A stretch of DNA of 64,000 nucleotides from contig NZ_JADBEC010000001.1 in NCBI RefSeq assembly GCF_014873945.1, forward strand, positions 3,985,001 to 4,049,000. The letters run 5' to 3'. Source of the stretch: Rhizobium viscosum (GTDB taxonomy: Bacteria; Pseudomonadota; Alphaproteobacteria; Rhizobiales; Rhizobiaceae). The position numbers and the translations under genes are program-made. Below, in pieces: positions 17,786-25,416 of the stretch (its first letter is position 1; each line of letters begins with the position of its first letter). The notes beneath the pieces were generated by a model. It was given only the letters and a program-made list of their open reading frames with translations. It was not told the origin of the DNA and made no database searches.

Positions 17786-18295
17786 TCAACCCTCCTCATC
17801 CGCCTCGCGCGTCATCTCGACCATCGTCGGGCGGAAGCCCATTGCGGCGAACAGGCTGCGGGCGGTCTCGTTGCGGTAGGCGGTCGAGAGCACGAAACGT
17901 TCGGCGCCGAGGGATTTCAGGCCAGCCATCGCCGCTTCCAGCAGCATCCGGCCGACACCTTCACGGCGACGGCCCGGATCGACGAAGAGATCGTGGATGA
18001 CGCCCGCCGGTCCGCGCAGCGACATGTAATCGAAGCCTTCCGATGCGGCATAGGCATAGCCGAGGAGGCCGTTTTCGTCTTCGGCGACGATCACGATGAC
18101 ATCGGGTTCGGCGAGTTGGCTTTTGAGGAACTGCCCATATCTGAGCGGGGTGCTCTTGGCCGCTTCGATGAAGCGCTTGGCATCCAGTTCGTGATGCAGC
18201 GCGACGAGCAGGGCGCCGAAGCCGCCGAGAATGTCCATATCGCCTGATGTGGCGGGGCGGATCCTGACTGCATGTTCAACCGGCTTCGTCGCCAT
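17786..18295 (-). CDS. GNAT-family N-acetyltransferase
   Basis: A 169-residue GNAT. VIHDLFVDPGRRREGVGRMLL is motif A with the acetyl-CoA binding R-x-x-G-V-G loop, and SLFAAMGFRPTMVEM is motif B. It transfers acetyl from acetyl-CoA to an amine that cannot be identified. No partner gene adjoins. Confidence 0.88.
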   Translation of the reverse strand: MATKPVEHAVRIRPATSGDMDILGGFGALLVALHHELDAKRFIEAAKSTPLRYGQFLKSQLAEPDVIVIVAEDENGLLGYAYAASEGFDYMSLRGPAGVIHDLFVDPGRRREGVGRMLLEAAMAGLKSLGAERFVLSTAYRNETARSLFAAMGFRPTMVEMTREADEEG

Positions 18296-18439
18296 ATGTG
18301 CTTCCAGTGGGCTTTCTATCGAGGCATCCGGAGATTTCTACCACATTGGGGTCGGGTGCAAGGCCATATCCTGCGTGGGATGAAGGCTGCTTGCCATGAT
18401 TCCCAGTCTGGCTTTCCGACAAGCCTCGCCCTTGCTCCA

Positions 18440-18525
18440 CGTCATCCTCGGGCTTGTCCCGAGGATCTGCTCACGTTGAACATAGGGCTATGGCTTAGAT
18501 CCTCGGGACAAGCCCGAGGATGACG
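18440..18525. repeat. 28-bp perfect inverted repeat
   Basis: 18440-18467 (CGTCATCCTCGGGCTTGTCC...) is the exact reverse complement of 18498-18525, with 30 bases between. Each arm is itself palindromic (CCTCGGG-CTTGT-CCCGAGG). A rhizobial-type REP palindrome; the folded RNA would be a long hairpin. The rest of 18296-18857 is unannotated except the AT-rich leader of cspA from about 18620. Confidence 0.85.
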
Positions 18526-18857
18526 AACGAGCGGTTGGCGGCCCGGTAACTGTGGGTTGTTTGTAAAGGGGACTGACCGCGTACAGCTGGCCGGCAGGCC
18601 AGAGGTGCTACTCGCCGAATGAATAATAATCCATCTGAAAATCAGAGACTTACAGAAAAAACTTGCAACCGATTCGAAGTTTTCCCGCCTATCTCTGTTG
18701 CCAAATTTAAAATTGACCGTATATTACGTTTATCGACCATTGCTTGTGACGTCGTTCAAGAGCCTTTTCGCTCTCGTCAGATTTCCTTCCAAATAATCGA
18801 CCCAAACCCGCAGGGTATCGCGGGAAATTTCAACGGTTGCTTTGAAAGGAGATCGTT

Positions 18858-19067
18858 ATGAATACAGGTACAGTCAAGTGGTTCAACGCCACCAAGGGTT
18901 TCGGTTTTATCCAGCCGGATAATGGCGGCACCGACGTTTTCGTCCATATTTCCGCAGTTGAACGCGCAGGCATGCGCTCGCTCTCGGATGGACAGAAGGT
19001 CACCTACGACATCGTGCAGGACCGTCGCTCGGGCAAGAGCTCGGCTGACAACCTCCGCGCTGCCTAA
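18858..19067 (+). CDS. cspA: Cold-shock protein
   Basis: A 69-residue cold-shock domain protein: KGFGFIQ (residues 13-19, RNP1) and VFVHIS (27-32, RNP2) are the RNA-binding strands. It acts as an RNA chaperone in the cytoplasm. AAAGGAGATCGTT precedes the ATG. About 240 bases of AT-rich sequence upstream fit the long 5' leader used for thermoregulation in this family. A good terminator follows at 19148. Confidence 0.95.
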   Translation: MNTGTVKWFNATKGFGFIQPDNGGTDVFVHISAVERAGMRSLSDGQKVTYDIVQDRRSGKSSADNLRAA

Positions 19068-19147
19068 GAACTTGTCACGACTTCGCGCGACCACGGATGT
19101 ACTGGCGCGCGCAGACGATGACTGAGGCCAGGCACACCTGGCCGGGG

Positions 19148-19179
19148 AAGGTCGGGAGCAGTCCCGGCCTTTTATTTTT
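19148..19179 (+). terminator. Rho-independent terminator after cspA
   Basis: AAGGTCGGGA-GCAG-TCCCGGCCTT is a ten-pair stem with one G-U wobble, followed by TTATTTTT. It lies 80 bases after the cspA stop and before the next ribosome binding site. Confidence 0.88.
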
Positions 19180-19201
19180 CATTTCATGAGGGTAGAACCA
19201 C

Positions 19202-19510
19202 ATGGTAAGCCGTCGTTACCGGCCGGGTGACACCATCATGCTCAAGCATGGCGTTCTCGGCGGTGCCCAGCCTTCGGGTTCCGGCAACATTCTAATGGTC
19301 CTGCCCGCCGCGCAGGGCTTCGTCCATTATCGTGTGCGGTTCGAGAACGAGAATTTTGAGCGCAGCATCCGCCAGGATGATATAGACGTCGCGGCATCGC
19401 CTTCGTCGCCCTTGCCCTTCGAAGTACGGGGGCCTCTCGAAGTGCGGGCGGCGCCCGAAAGTTCAAAATCGAGCTGGATCAATTCGAATTCGATCCGCAT
19501 CAGGAAATAA
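19202..19510 (+). CDS. Conserved hypothetical protein
   Basis: A 102-residue protein containing a small beta-rich N-terminal half (YRPGDTIMLKHGVLGG, VHYRVRFENENFERSIRQDD) and a low-complexity tail. No named domain. It lies between cspA and rpsU on the same strand, so it may share their growth- or cold-regulated expression. Confidence 0.65.
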   Translation: MVSRRYRPGDTIMLKHGVLGGAQPSGSGNILMVLPAAQGFVHYRVRFENENFERSIRQDDIDVAASPSSPLPFEVRGPLEVRAAPESSKSSWINSNSIRIRK

Positions 19511-19538
19511 CAGCAGCAACGCTGATTAAGGAGAAATC

Positions 19539-19781
19539 TTGCAGGTACTCGTCCGAGACAACAATGTCGATCAGGCCCTCCGCGTGCTCAAGAAGAAGCT
19601 GCAGCGCGAAGGTGTGTTCCGCGAAATGAAGGAACGCAGCGCCTATGAAAAGCCGTCGGAAAAGCGCGCCCGTGAAAAGGGTGAAGCGATCCGCCGCGCC
19701 CGCAAGCTCGCCCGCAAGCAGGCGCAGCGCGAAGGCCTGCTGCCGGCGCCGAAGAAGAAGGTGATTGCCCGCGGCCGCTGA
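19539..19781 (+). CDS. rpsU: 30S ribosomal protein S21
   Basis: An 80-residue S21: MQVLVRDNNVDQALRVLKKK at the start and a very basic tail (RRARKLARKQAQREG). The start is TTG at 19539, with TAAGGAG seven bases upstream; no ATG is available. S21 sits near the anti-Shine-Dalgarno region of 16S rRNA, and rhizobia often carry extra copies near cold-shock genes. 28 bases separate it from the upstream hypothetical gene. Confidence 0.93.
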   Translation: MQVLVRDNNVDQALRVLKKKLQREGVFREMKERSAYEKPSEKRAREKGEAIRRARKLARKQAQREGLLPAPKKKVIARGR

Positions 19782-19820
19782 CGCCTTCCCGGTCTCCCGT
19801 TCCATCGACAAGGAGGAAAC

Positions 19821-20027
19821 ATGACCGAGACGAAAGACACTTTCTTCAAGCCCGAAAAGCTTTCGCCGCAGGCGAAGGCCGAGCAGACGACGTCTGTCGC
19901 CAAGGGCATCCTCGAAAGCGAAGCTGCCGCCCGGCAAAAGAAGACGGAAAAGCTGCGCGCGCTGAGGCTCGCCCAGCCAGCCCCCGAGCCGCCGGCAAAG
20001 AAGACCAGGGCGCCGAAGAAGGGGTAG
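19821..20027 (+). CDS. Small conserved basic-tailed protein
   Basis: A 68-residue hydrophilic protein: an acidic N-terminus, a mixed-charge helix and a lysine/proline tail (PAKKTRAPKKG). AGGAGGAAAC precedes the ATG. It follows rpsU by 39 bases and is probably in the same transcript. Its 3' end is partly duplicated at 20930-20978. Confidence 0.72.
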   Translation: MTETKDTFFKPEKLSPQAKAEQTTSVAKGILESEAAARQKKTEKLRALRLAQPAPEPPAKKTRAPKKG

Positions 20028-20183
20028 GGGCTTTCGGGCCTCGCCTTGCTATGGCTTTGGTATGATCGATATTTTGAGGTGGTGCTCCGGTTTTGGGAGT
20101 GCCGCCTTTTTGCGGTTGGGCTATTGCGCCGAAATCGGCATATGAGCGGGCTTAAGCTTCGTAACTTTTGTGTTGTGCCGTGA

Positions 20184-20363
20184 GGCACCCCCCTCTGCCC
20201 TGCCGGGCATCTCCCCCACAAGGGGGGAGATTGGCTGGACGCACCGGCTTGCCCAACCAATGAGCGTCCTGCATGGCAAACCGTCAGTGATGTGCGAAGG
20301 TCGAGCCACTTGTCGATCTCCCCCCTTGTGGGGGAGATGCCCGGCAGGGCAGAGGGGGGTGCC
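20184..20363. repeat. Palindromic intergenic element, 180 bp, inverted orientation
   Basis: The same ends (GGCACCCCCCTCTGCCCTGC and its inverse) and, on the opposite strand, the same core (CTTCGCACATCACTGACGG...) as the copy at 14701. Exactly 180 bp. It occupies most of the gene-free stretch 20028-20517 together with the terminator at 20461. Confidence 0.9.
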
Positions 20364-20460
20364 ACACGGAACGCCCGCTCGTTGGGCTGGGGCGGGTAGC
20401 TGATCCGCCCGGCTCATGGGGCTGCGATCGTCGTGCAGGCCACATTTCCAAAGCGGTCAA

Positions 20461-20490
20461 GAAAAGGCCGAGGTTCCAAGCCCCGGCCTT
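20461..20490 (-). terminator. Terminator of the 20518-20721 gene
   Basis: Read on the minus strand, AAGGCCGGGGCTTGG-AACCTCGGCCTTTTCTT forms a hairpin (AAGGCCG/CGGCCTT) followed by T-rich sequence, 27 bases after the stop of the small gene. Confidence 0.75.
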
Positions 20491-20517
20491 CTGAAAGATG
20501 GCGATCGGTTGCGGATT

Positions 20518-20721
20518 TCAATGCAAGGTGACGGCTCGCTCCGGCACGGAGATCTCTTCCTCTGCGAGGCCGCTGAGTGCGACGACCACCTCGTCAATGG
20601 ACCAGCCGACGCTCAGAGCATGGTCGATCAGTTGGTGAAAGTCCGTTCCGAGGTAATCCTTGCAATCGTCAAGACGATCTGCGGAAATAATGATTGTGCG
20701 TGAATTCAGGACCTTGGTCAT
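20518..20721 (-). CDS. Small hypothetical protein
   Basis: A 67-residue acidic protein (pattern SADRLDDCKDYLGTDFHQL), with AAAGGATGAGG before its ATG and a terminator after its stop, which together support a real gene. No domain recognised. Confidence 0.65.
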   Translation of the reverse strand: MTKVLNSRTIIISADRLDDCKDYLGTDFHQLIDHALSVGWSIDEVVVALSGLAEEEISVPERAVTLH

Positions 20722-20929
20722 GGCCTCATCCTTTGCTGCGAATATAACCGGCGTGACCGGTTATAGTTCCCACTCCACAGCATGTTCTCGGATGAATACT
20801 TAACAGCCTGCGAATTATTTCCGGGTCTCGGGAACAGTTCCTGCGCTCTTCAGTTCGGGCCGGAACGGATGAATCCGCTTGAAGCCGAGTATTGGATGCG
20901 AACGGCACGGGGCGGCGCGAAGGCCTGCT

Positions 20930-20978
20930 GGCCCGCGAGCCGTCGGCAAAGAAGACCAGGGCGTCGAAGAAGGGTAGG
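20930..20978 (+). pseudogene. Duplicated 3' tail of the 19821 gene
   Basis: Bases 20930-20978 repeat the last ~45 bases of the gene at 19821 with few changes; the encoded tail reads PSAKKTRASKKG then TAG. There is no start. It is followed, as in the original, by sequence ending in ACTTTTGCGTTGTGC and by a palindromic element. Confidence 0.78.
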
Positions 20979-21014
20979 ACTTTTAGACTCTGTCACTTTT
21001 GCGTTGTGCTGCGG

Positions 21015-21054
21015 GGTACCCCTCTGTCCTGCCCGGCAGGACAGAGGGGGTGCC
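21015..21054. repeat. 40-bp mini palindrome, core-deleted element
   Basis: Only the outer arms of the 180-bp element remain, joined back to back (GGTACCCCTCTGTCCTGCC and CGGCAGGACAGAGGGGGTGCC). The right flank (ACACGGAACGCCCGCTC) is the same as that of the copy at 20184. Confidence 0.82.
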
Positions 21055-21125
21055 ACACGGAACGCCCGCTCATGGGAAGGTTTTGACGCACCAATCAGCG
21101 CCATCCACACCTCACCCAGATCCCT

Positions 21126-21233
21126 TCAGTTCCGCACCTCGAAGATCATGTTGAACGGCGTCTCGCTCGCCCTGCGGAAGTGGTGGTATCCGGCATCCAG
21201 CGCCACCTTGCGCAGTTTCATCTCGCCCGCCTG
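21126..21233 (-). pseudogene. Duplicated 3' tail of the methyltransferase at 22309
   Basis: About 108 bases match the end of the SAM methyltransferase gene, including its stop. The encoded tail (LRKVALDAGYHHFRRA... FEVRN) is preserved in frame, then homology ends abruptly at ~21233. The rest of the gene is absent. The gene-free stretch 20722-21353 thus consists of two gene tails and a mini element, plus unassigned sequence. Confidence 0.85.
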
Positions 21234-21353
21234 CGCGGTGTTCCTGTTTGGCGCGCCGCCTTTTCTGTCTGGCGGTGGATTGCCCGCCACTGCCGCATCT
21301 CAGGGTTTGCCGTGCTGCTGGCATGACTGATCGCGTTTTGGTAACGCTTGGCG

Positions 21354-21914
21354 ATGCAGGCTGACCCGATGTTCCAGATCACTTACACCATGACGTCCCA
21401 GGACTATGCTGCGATGACGCGGGCCCTCACGAGGCGTCCATTGCCGCGCAGCATCCTGACATTGGCACTCTGGCTGTTTTCCGTCTGGTGCCTGATCGTC
21501 CTTTTCACCGACACTTACGATCCCCTCGTCATGGCGCGCGGGATCTTCGCCAGCGCTTCATCCGTTCTGATTTCGGCGGCAGTTTTCGTTGCGATCGCGG
21601 TGTTTTCGATTTTCAGCCATTGGTTTGCGTGGGCGATCGCATTTCTCTATTACCGGCAGCTCGCCTCCGCGGGTGCCACCATCACCATGAAGATGAGCGA
21701 AGCAGTCGTGGAAGCCAGTTCGACAGTGGCCGATACGAAGGCGCCTTGGTCGACGGTAAAGCGGGTTCTGCGCGAGCGGGACTATCTGTTCCTGGCGATT
21801 TCGAAGCGGGAAGCATTCATTCTGCCACGGCGCAGTTTCGGCCCGGAGGCCGGGTTCGATGCCGCCTGCCGCTATGCGGAGGTTCGGGTCGGTAAGGAAG
21901 TGCGGGGAGGGTAG
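21354..21914 (+). CDS. YcxB-like membrane protein
   Basis: A protein of about 186 residues: FQITYTMTSQDYAAMTRAL at the N-terminus, two membrane segments (residues ~33-50 and ~72-98) and a YcxB-like C-terminal domain (APWSTVKRVLRERDYLFLAI, AFILPRRSF). Inner membrane, function unknown. Starts at 21354 and 21369 are both possible. Confidence 0.78.
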   Translation: MQADPMFQITYTMTSQDYAAMTRALTRRPLPRSILTLALWLFSVWCLIVLFTDTYDPLVMARGIFASASSVLISAAVFVAIAVFSIFSHWFAWAIAFLYYRQLASAGATITMKMSEAVVEASSTVADTKAPWSTVKRVLRERDYLFLAISKREAFILPRRSFGPEAGFDAACRYAEVRVGKEVRGG

Positions 21915-21996
21915 GGCTTCGGACCCCGCGTTGATGCGTGTGGTTTGAGGGCGGTGTTCGGTTTTTGTGGCGCCGCTTCTTTGCGTCGTGGCGTGT

Positions 21997-22175
21997 GGCA
22001 CCCCCCTCTGTCCTGCCGGACATCTCCCCCACAAGGGGGAGATTGGTTGGGAGCGCCGGTTTCCCCAAGCAATCGACGTTGCAAACCGCACAACGTCAGC
22101 GATGTACTAAGGTCAGGCTGCTTGTCGATCTCCCCCCTTGTGGGGGAGATGTCCGGCAGGACAGAGGGGGGTGCC
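21997..22175. repeat. Palindromic intergenic element, 179 bp, inverted orientation
   Basis: The fourth full copy of the element: ends GGCACCCCCCTCTGTCCTGC and inverse, core read on the minus strand (CTTAGTACATCGCTGACGTTG...). Its C-to-T changes in the left arm (TGTCCTGCCGGACATC) are matched in the right arm (GATGTCCGGCAGGACA), so the arm pairing is preserved. Confidence 0.9.
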
Positions 22176-22258
22176 ACAGGATACAACGGCCCCGGTGGGT
22201 GCGAACCCGACAGAGGGGTGCCACAGGATACAACGCCCCCCGGTGGGTGCGGACCGCG
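22161..22258. repeat. 49-bp tandem duplication
   Basis: Two adjacent units, 22161-22209 and 22210-22258, share ACAGAGGGG...TGCCACAGGATACAACG and CCCGGTGGGTGCG. The first overlaps the right arm of the element at 21997. Together the element and the tandem fill most of the gene-free stretch 21915-22308. Confidence 0.8.
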
Positions 22259-22308
22259 TCACGCCTGCCGACCGGAAAGCCGTCGGCAGGTCCGGCACCC
22301 GCATCCAC

Positions 22309-23442
22309 TCAGTTCCGCACCTCGAAGATCATGTTGAACGGCGTTTCGCTTGCCCGCCGGAAGTGGTGATAGCCCGCGTCCAGCGCCACCTTGCGCAGCT
22401 TCATCTCGCCCGCCTGGGCGCCAAGCCCGAGGCCGACTTCCTGGGCCATGGAGGCGGGCGTGCAGATCATCGTCGAGGCGCCGTAATAGACGCGGCCGAC
22501 GGGGTTGAGGTTGTCCTTCAACCCGTCATGGGCGAAGGGTTCGACGATCATCCAGGTGCCGTCCTTTTTCATCGTCTCGCGGATATGGCGGCCGGCGCCG
22601 ACTGGGTCGCCCATGTCGTGCAGGCAGTCGAACATGGCCACCAGATCATAGTCGCCGGCCGGGAAATCCTTGGCCGATGCCTTGCTGAAGGTCACCCGGT
22701 CGGCCACACCGGCTTCCTTTGCGGCCCGCTTTGCCCGCTCGATCGACGGACCGTGATAATCGAAGCCATGGAAATGCGATTTCGGGAATGCCTGGGCCAT
22801 CAGGATCGTCGAAGCGCCGTGGCCGCAGCCGACATCGGCGACTTCCGCCCCGCTTTCCAGCTTTTCCTTCATGCCCTTCAGCGCCGGGATCCACTCGGTG
22901 ACGAGATGGCTGTTATAGCCCGGCCGGAAGAAGCGCTCGGTGCCGCGGAAGAGGCAGGTACTGTGCTCATGCCAGCCGAGACCGCGCCCCGTTCGGAAGG
23001 CTTCCTCCACCTTCGGCTCGTCCATCCACATGGATTGCACGATCTCGAAGGCGCCGCCGAAGAAGGCGGGGCTTTCCTCGTTGGCGAAGACCAGCGCCTG
23101 CTCGGGCGTCATGGCGAATTTGTTGGAGGCTTCGTGCCAGGTGATGTAATCGGAAGCCGCCATGGCGGCCAGCCATTCGCGCACATTGCGCTCGGTGAGG
23201 CCCGTCGTTTCCGCCAGCTCCATCGAGGAGCGCGGCCGCCCGTCCATCATCGCCCTGAACAGGCCGAGATGATCGCCGAGCACGACGAGAACGCCTGATA
23301 CGCTGGCGCCGAGATCGCCGACGAGGCGACCGACGAGTGCGTCGACTTTCTGCATGTCAGGTTGCTGCATGCCGTTCGGCATGTCGGTTTTTGGCTTGGC
23401 CTGTTTTGATTTCCCAGCTTTCGGCAGATCAGTATTCGGCAT
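22309..23442 (-). CDS. Class I SAM-dependent methyltransferase with winged-helix N-terminus
   Basis: A 377-residue protein. A Lys/Pro-rich leader (1-30) is followed by a winged-helix dimerisation domain (LAETTGLTERNVREWLAAMA, ~75-115) and a Rossmann methyltransferase domain starting with VADVGCGHG (201-209), then FHGFDYHGPSIERA and VAMFDCLHDMGDP. The architecture fits the Rv2258c-like/O-methyltransferase group; the substrate is unknown. GAGGAGGG precedes the ATG at 23442. The gene's 3' tail is duplicated at 21126. Confidence 0.88.
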   Translation of the reverse strand: MPNTDLPKAGKSKQAKPKTDMPNGMQQPDMQKVDALVGRLVGDLGASVSGVLVVLGDHLGLFRAMMDGRPRSSMELAETTGLTERNVREWLAAMAASDYITWHEASNKFAMTPEQALVFANEESPAFFGGAFEIVQSMWMDEPKVEEAFRTGRGLGWHEHSTCLFRGTERFFRPGYNSHLVTEWIPALKGMKEKLESGAEVADVGCGHGASTILMAQAFPKSHFHGFDYHGPSIERAKRAAKEAGVADRVTFSKASAKDFPAGDYDLVAMFDCLHDMGDPVGAGRHIRETMKKDGTWMIVEPFAHDGLKDNLNPVGRVYYGASTMICTPASMAQEVGLGLGAQAGEMKLRKVALDAGYHHFRRASETPFNMIFEVRN

Positions 23443-23617
23443 GGCACCCTCCTCAAGATGCGCGAACCCCAGTCCGATAGATCGACCCTGTTGTGATTCT
23501 AGGCCGGGGCGCGGGGCAGTCAATGCTGCATTCGGGTGAGGGGGAGGAGCTTAGGGCGCCGTGCGTCCGTTCGGGCGCAGGAAGGATGTTCCAACTCTTC
23601 GAATCGAGGCATCAGGT

Positions 23618-23647
23618 TCTCTGAAAATCGGGACCGATTTTCAGAGA
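23618..23647. repeat. 30-bp perfect palindrome
   Basis: TCTCTGAAAATCGG-GA-CCGATTTTCAGAGA, arms of 14 bp. It lies in the 340-bp gap 23443-23782 between divergent genes; nothing else is recognised there. It could be an operator or a dispersed rhizobial motif. Confidence 0.75.
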
Positions 23648-23782
23648 GAGATCGACCGCCGCGGGAGACATGGCGACCAGGGTCAACCGCTCCGGGAACG
23701 CCATCGCCGCTTTGAAATTAAGTGCCACGCCGTCCTTTCCGCGCTATAATTATGCGCGGCGATGTAGACGGAGGTGAAGCCA

Positions 23783-24265
23783 ATGAAGAGGCTCGCAATC
23801 ATTGCCCTGTCGCTGGCAACGGCGCTGACAAGCGCACTGCCGGCCGAGGCGTTTCCCACCATTGGCGCCCCTGATGTCGAGACACTGCAGGCGCAGCAGG
23901 TGCGTTACCGTGGCGGCTATTACGGCGGCTATCACGGCGGATACTATCGCCACCATGGCGGCGACGGCTGGGGTTGGGCGCTTGGCGGCCTGGCCGCAGG
24001 CGCGATCATCGGCGGAATGCTGGCGCAGCCCAGATATTATGGCCCAGGCTATTACGATCGGGGCTATTACGGCTCGACCTATGACGGTCCGTACTATTAC
24101 GGGTCGACGCGATATTACGCGCCACGCTATTATCGCCCGGCCTACTATGGCGGCAATGGACATGTGCGCTGGTGCTTTGCGCGTTACCGGTCCTACAGGG
24201 CTTACGACAACACGTTCCAGCCCTATCACGGCCCACGACAGGCGTGCGTTTCGCCTTACTATTGA
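23783..24265 (+). CDS. BA14K-family exported protein
   Basis: A 160-residue protein: a signal peptide (LAIIALSLATALTSALPAEA), a Gly/Tyr/His-rich repeat region (GGYYGGYHGGYY), a short hydrophobic Gly-rich stretch (WALGGLAAGAIIGGM), many YYG repeats and the BA14K end (CFARYRSYRAYDNTFQPY) with paired Cys. The family is a lectin-like exported protein of Rhizobiales. GACGGAGGTGA lies before the ATG at 23783, which I prefer over the GTG at 23774. Confidence 0.9.
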   Translation: MKRLAIIALSLATALTSALPAEAFPTIGAPDVETLQAQQVRYRGGYYGGYHGGYYRHHGGDGWGWALGGLAAGAIIGGMLAQPRYYGPGYYDRGYYGSTYDGPYYYGSTRYYAPRYYRPAYYGGNGHVRWCFARYRSYRAYDNTFQPYHGPRQACVSPYY

Positions 24266-24330
24266 TGGCCGCGCGGAGCGCCGGCGTTACATCATCGCGT
24301 TGCCTTGATCGCGCCGTTCGCCTGCCTGAA

Positions 24331-24375
24331 GCATGTCGCGCAAAAGTGTGCCGCGGTTCTGCGGTAACGACATGC
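24331..24375. repeat. REP-like rhizobial palindrome
   Basis: GCATGTCG (24331) pairs with CGACATGC (24368), enclosing GCGCAAAAGTGTGCCGCGG, a sequence type often dispersed in Rhizobium genomes. Confidence 0.6.
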
Positions 24376-24471
24376 GAAAATAAGAGCCTGAAGCGTGGCA
24401 AGCGAATCCTGGAGATCGCGACACTAGGCTGATTCAATGGGCATTCTCCGCCGCGGGAGGGTTCCTTGATG

Positions 24472-25137
24472 TCACGATCGTTGTTCTGTTTGTCTGCCCG
24501 CGTGGTCGTTGCCACCGTGCGCGGCGATGAACATCGCAACAGCCGACCGGCAATAGGATTCGATTTCGCTGTCGTCCTCTGCTCTCGCTTCATCGAAGCG
24601 TGCGATAATCAGGAGATCGGAGCCTTTGAAAAGCGCGGCAAACAAGCGGGCGGACCGGAGAGGATCGGGCACGTTCAGAACCGCCTTCGCATGTAATTGA
24701 CGCAACAGGGCCTCGATTTGGGCGATGATATGGGCGGGGCCGGCTTCGTAATGGAGCTTGCTCAACGACTTTTGGCTTGTGACGTCGGCCGTGACCATGG
24801 CTTCGACATTGCGGACGTCCGGGCGCAGCAGCGTGCGAAGCAGTGATGATCCCACCGCCATGAGCTGATCTTCGGCCGAACCGTCGACGCCTTCAAAAAG
24901 GGCCTGTGGTATTAACTGCTGGCAGCGGGCCGCAAACGCCGCGCCAAACAGCGCCTCTTTGTTCTCGAAGTGCCTGTAGATGCTGAGCTTGGATATCTTC
25001 GCTCGCTGGGCGACCTTGTCCAATGTCGTCGCTTGGAAACCCAATTCCGCAAAGAGTTCGCCCGCGGCGTCGACTATGGTTTGGCCAAGCGCCTCGTTGG
25101 CGGGACGGCCGCGTCGGGCCTGACTATTTTCGCTCAC
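24472..25137 (-). CDS. TetR/AcrR-family regulator
   Basis: A protein of about 221 residues: RRGRPANEALGQTIVDAAGE and TTLDKVAQRAKISKLSIYRHF form the DNA-binding domain, followed by a TetR_C-type helical domain. GTG at 25137 (VSENSQARRGRP) is taken as the start, as the frame upstream of it crosses the two palindromes that look like its operators. It is divergent from the FAD reductase at 25417, the likely target. Confidence 0.85.
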   Translation of the reverse strand: MSENSQARRGRPANEALGQTIVDAAGELFAELGFQATTLDKVAQRAKISKLSIYRHFENKEALFGAAFAARCQQLIPQALFEGVDGSAEDQLMAVGSSLLRTLLRPDVRNVEAMVTADVTSQKSLSKLHYEAGPAHIIAQIEALLRQLHAKAVLNVPDPLRSARLFAALFKGSDLLIIARFDEARAEDDSEIESYCRSAVAMFIAAHGGNDHAGRQTEQRS

Positions 25138-25147
25138 GACAATTCCA

Positions 25148-25194
25148 ATACTTGACAGTATCCTAATCCCTGAATTACGATACCATATAGTATC
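25148..25194. promoter_or_regulatory. Two inverted-repeat operators for the TetR regulator
   Basis: ATACTTGACAGTAT (25148-25161) and GATACCATATAGTATC (25179-25194) are both palindromes with related arms (ATACT/AGTAT and GATAC/GTATC), centred 32 bp apart. They overlap the likely promoters between the divergent genes. Confidence 0.65.
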
Positions 25195-25416
25195 TGAAAT
25201 GTGCAAGCCATTGGTAGGTTCAACCCATGTCCTCCAAATCCGGGCCGCCCGGCCATATCGAATGCGGCATTGTTCGGCCGGTCAACACAGTGATGGGCGA
25301 CTGTCTCGGCGATGCCGGAGCCCTGCTTGCTGCCCGTCTCGAGCGCGTTATCGCTGGACGCTATTTCGCGTCACGCCCAACCCATTCCCCCTATCTGCGA
25401 CACGGAGCCCATCACC

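Noticed and set aside
22161..22258. Possible CRISPR array
   Set aside because: Only two adjacent units, no spacers between repeats, and it overlaps a known element arm.
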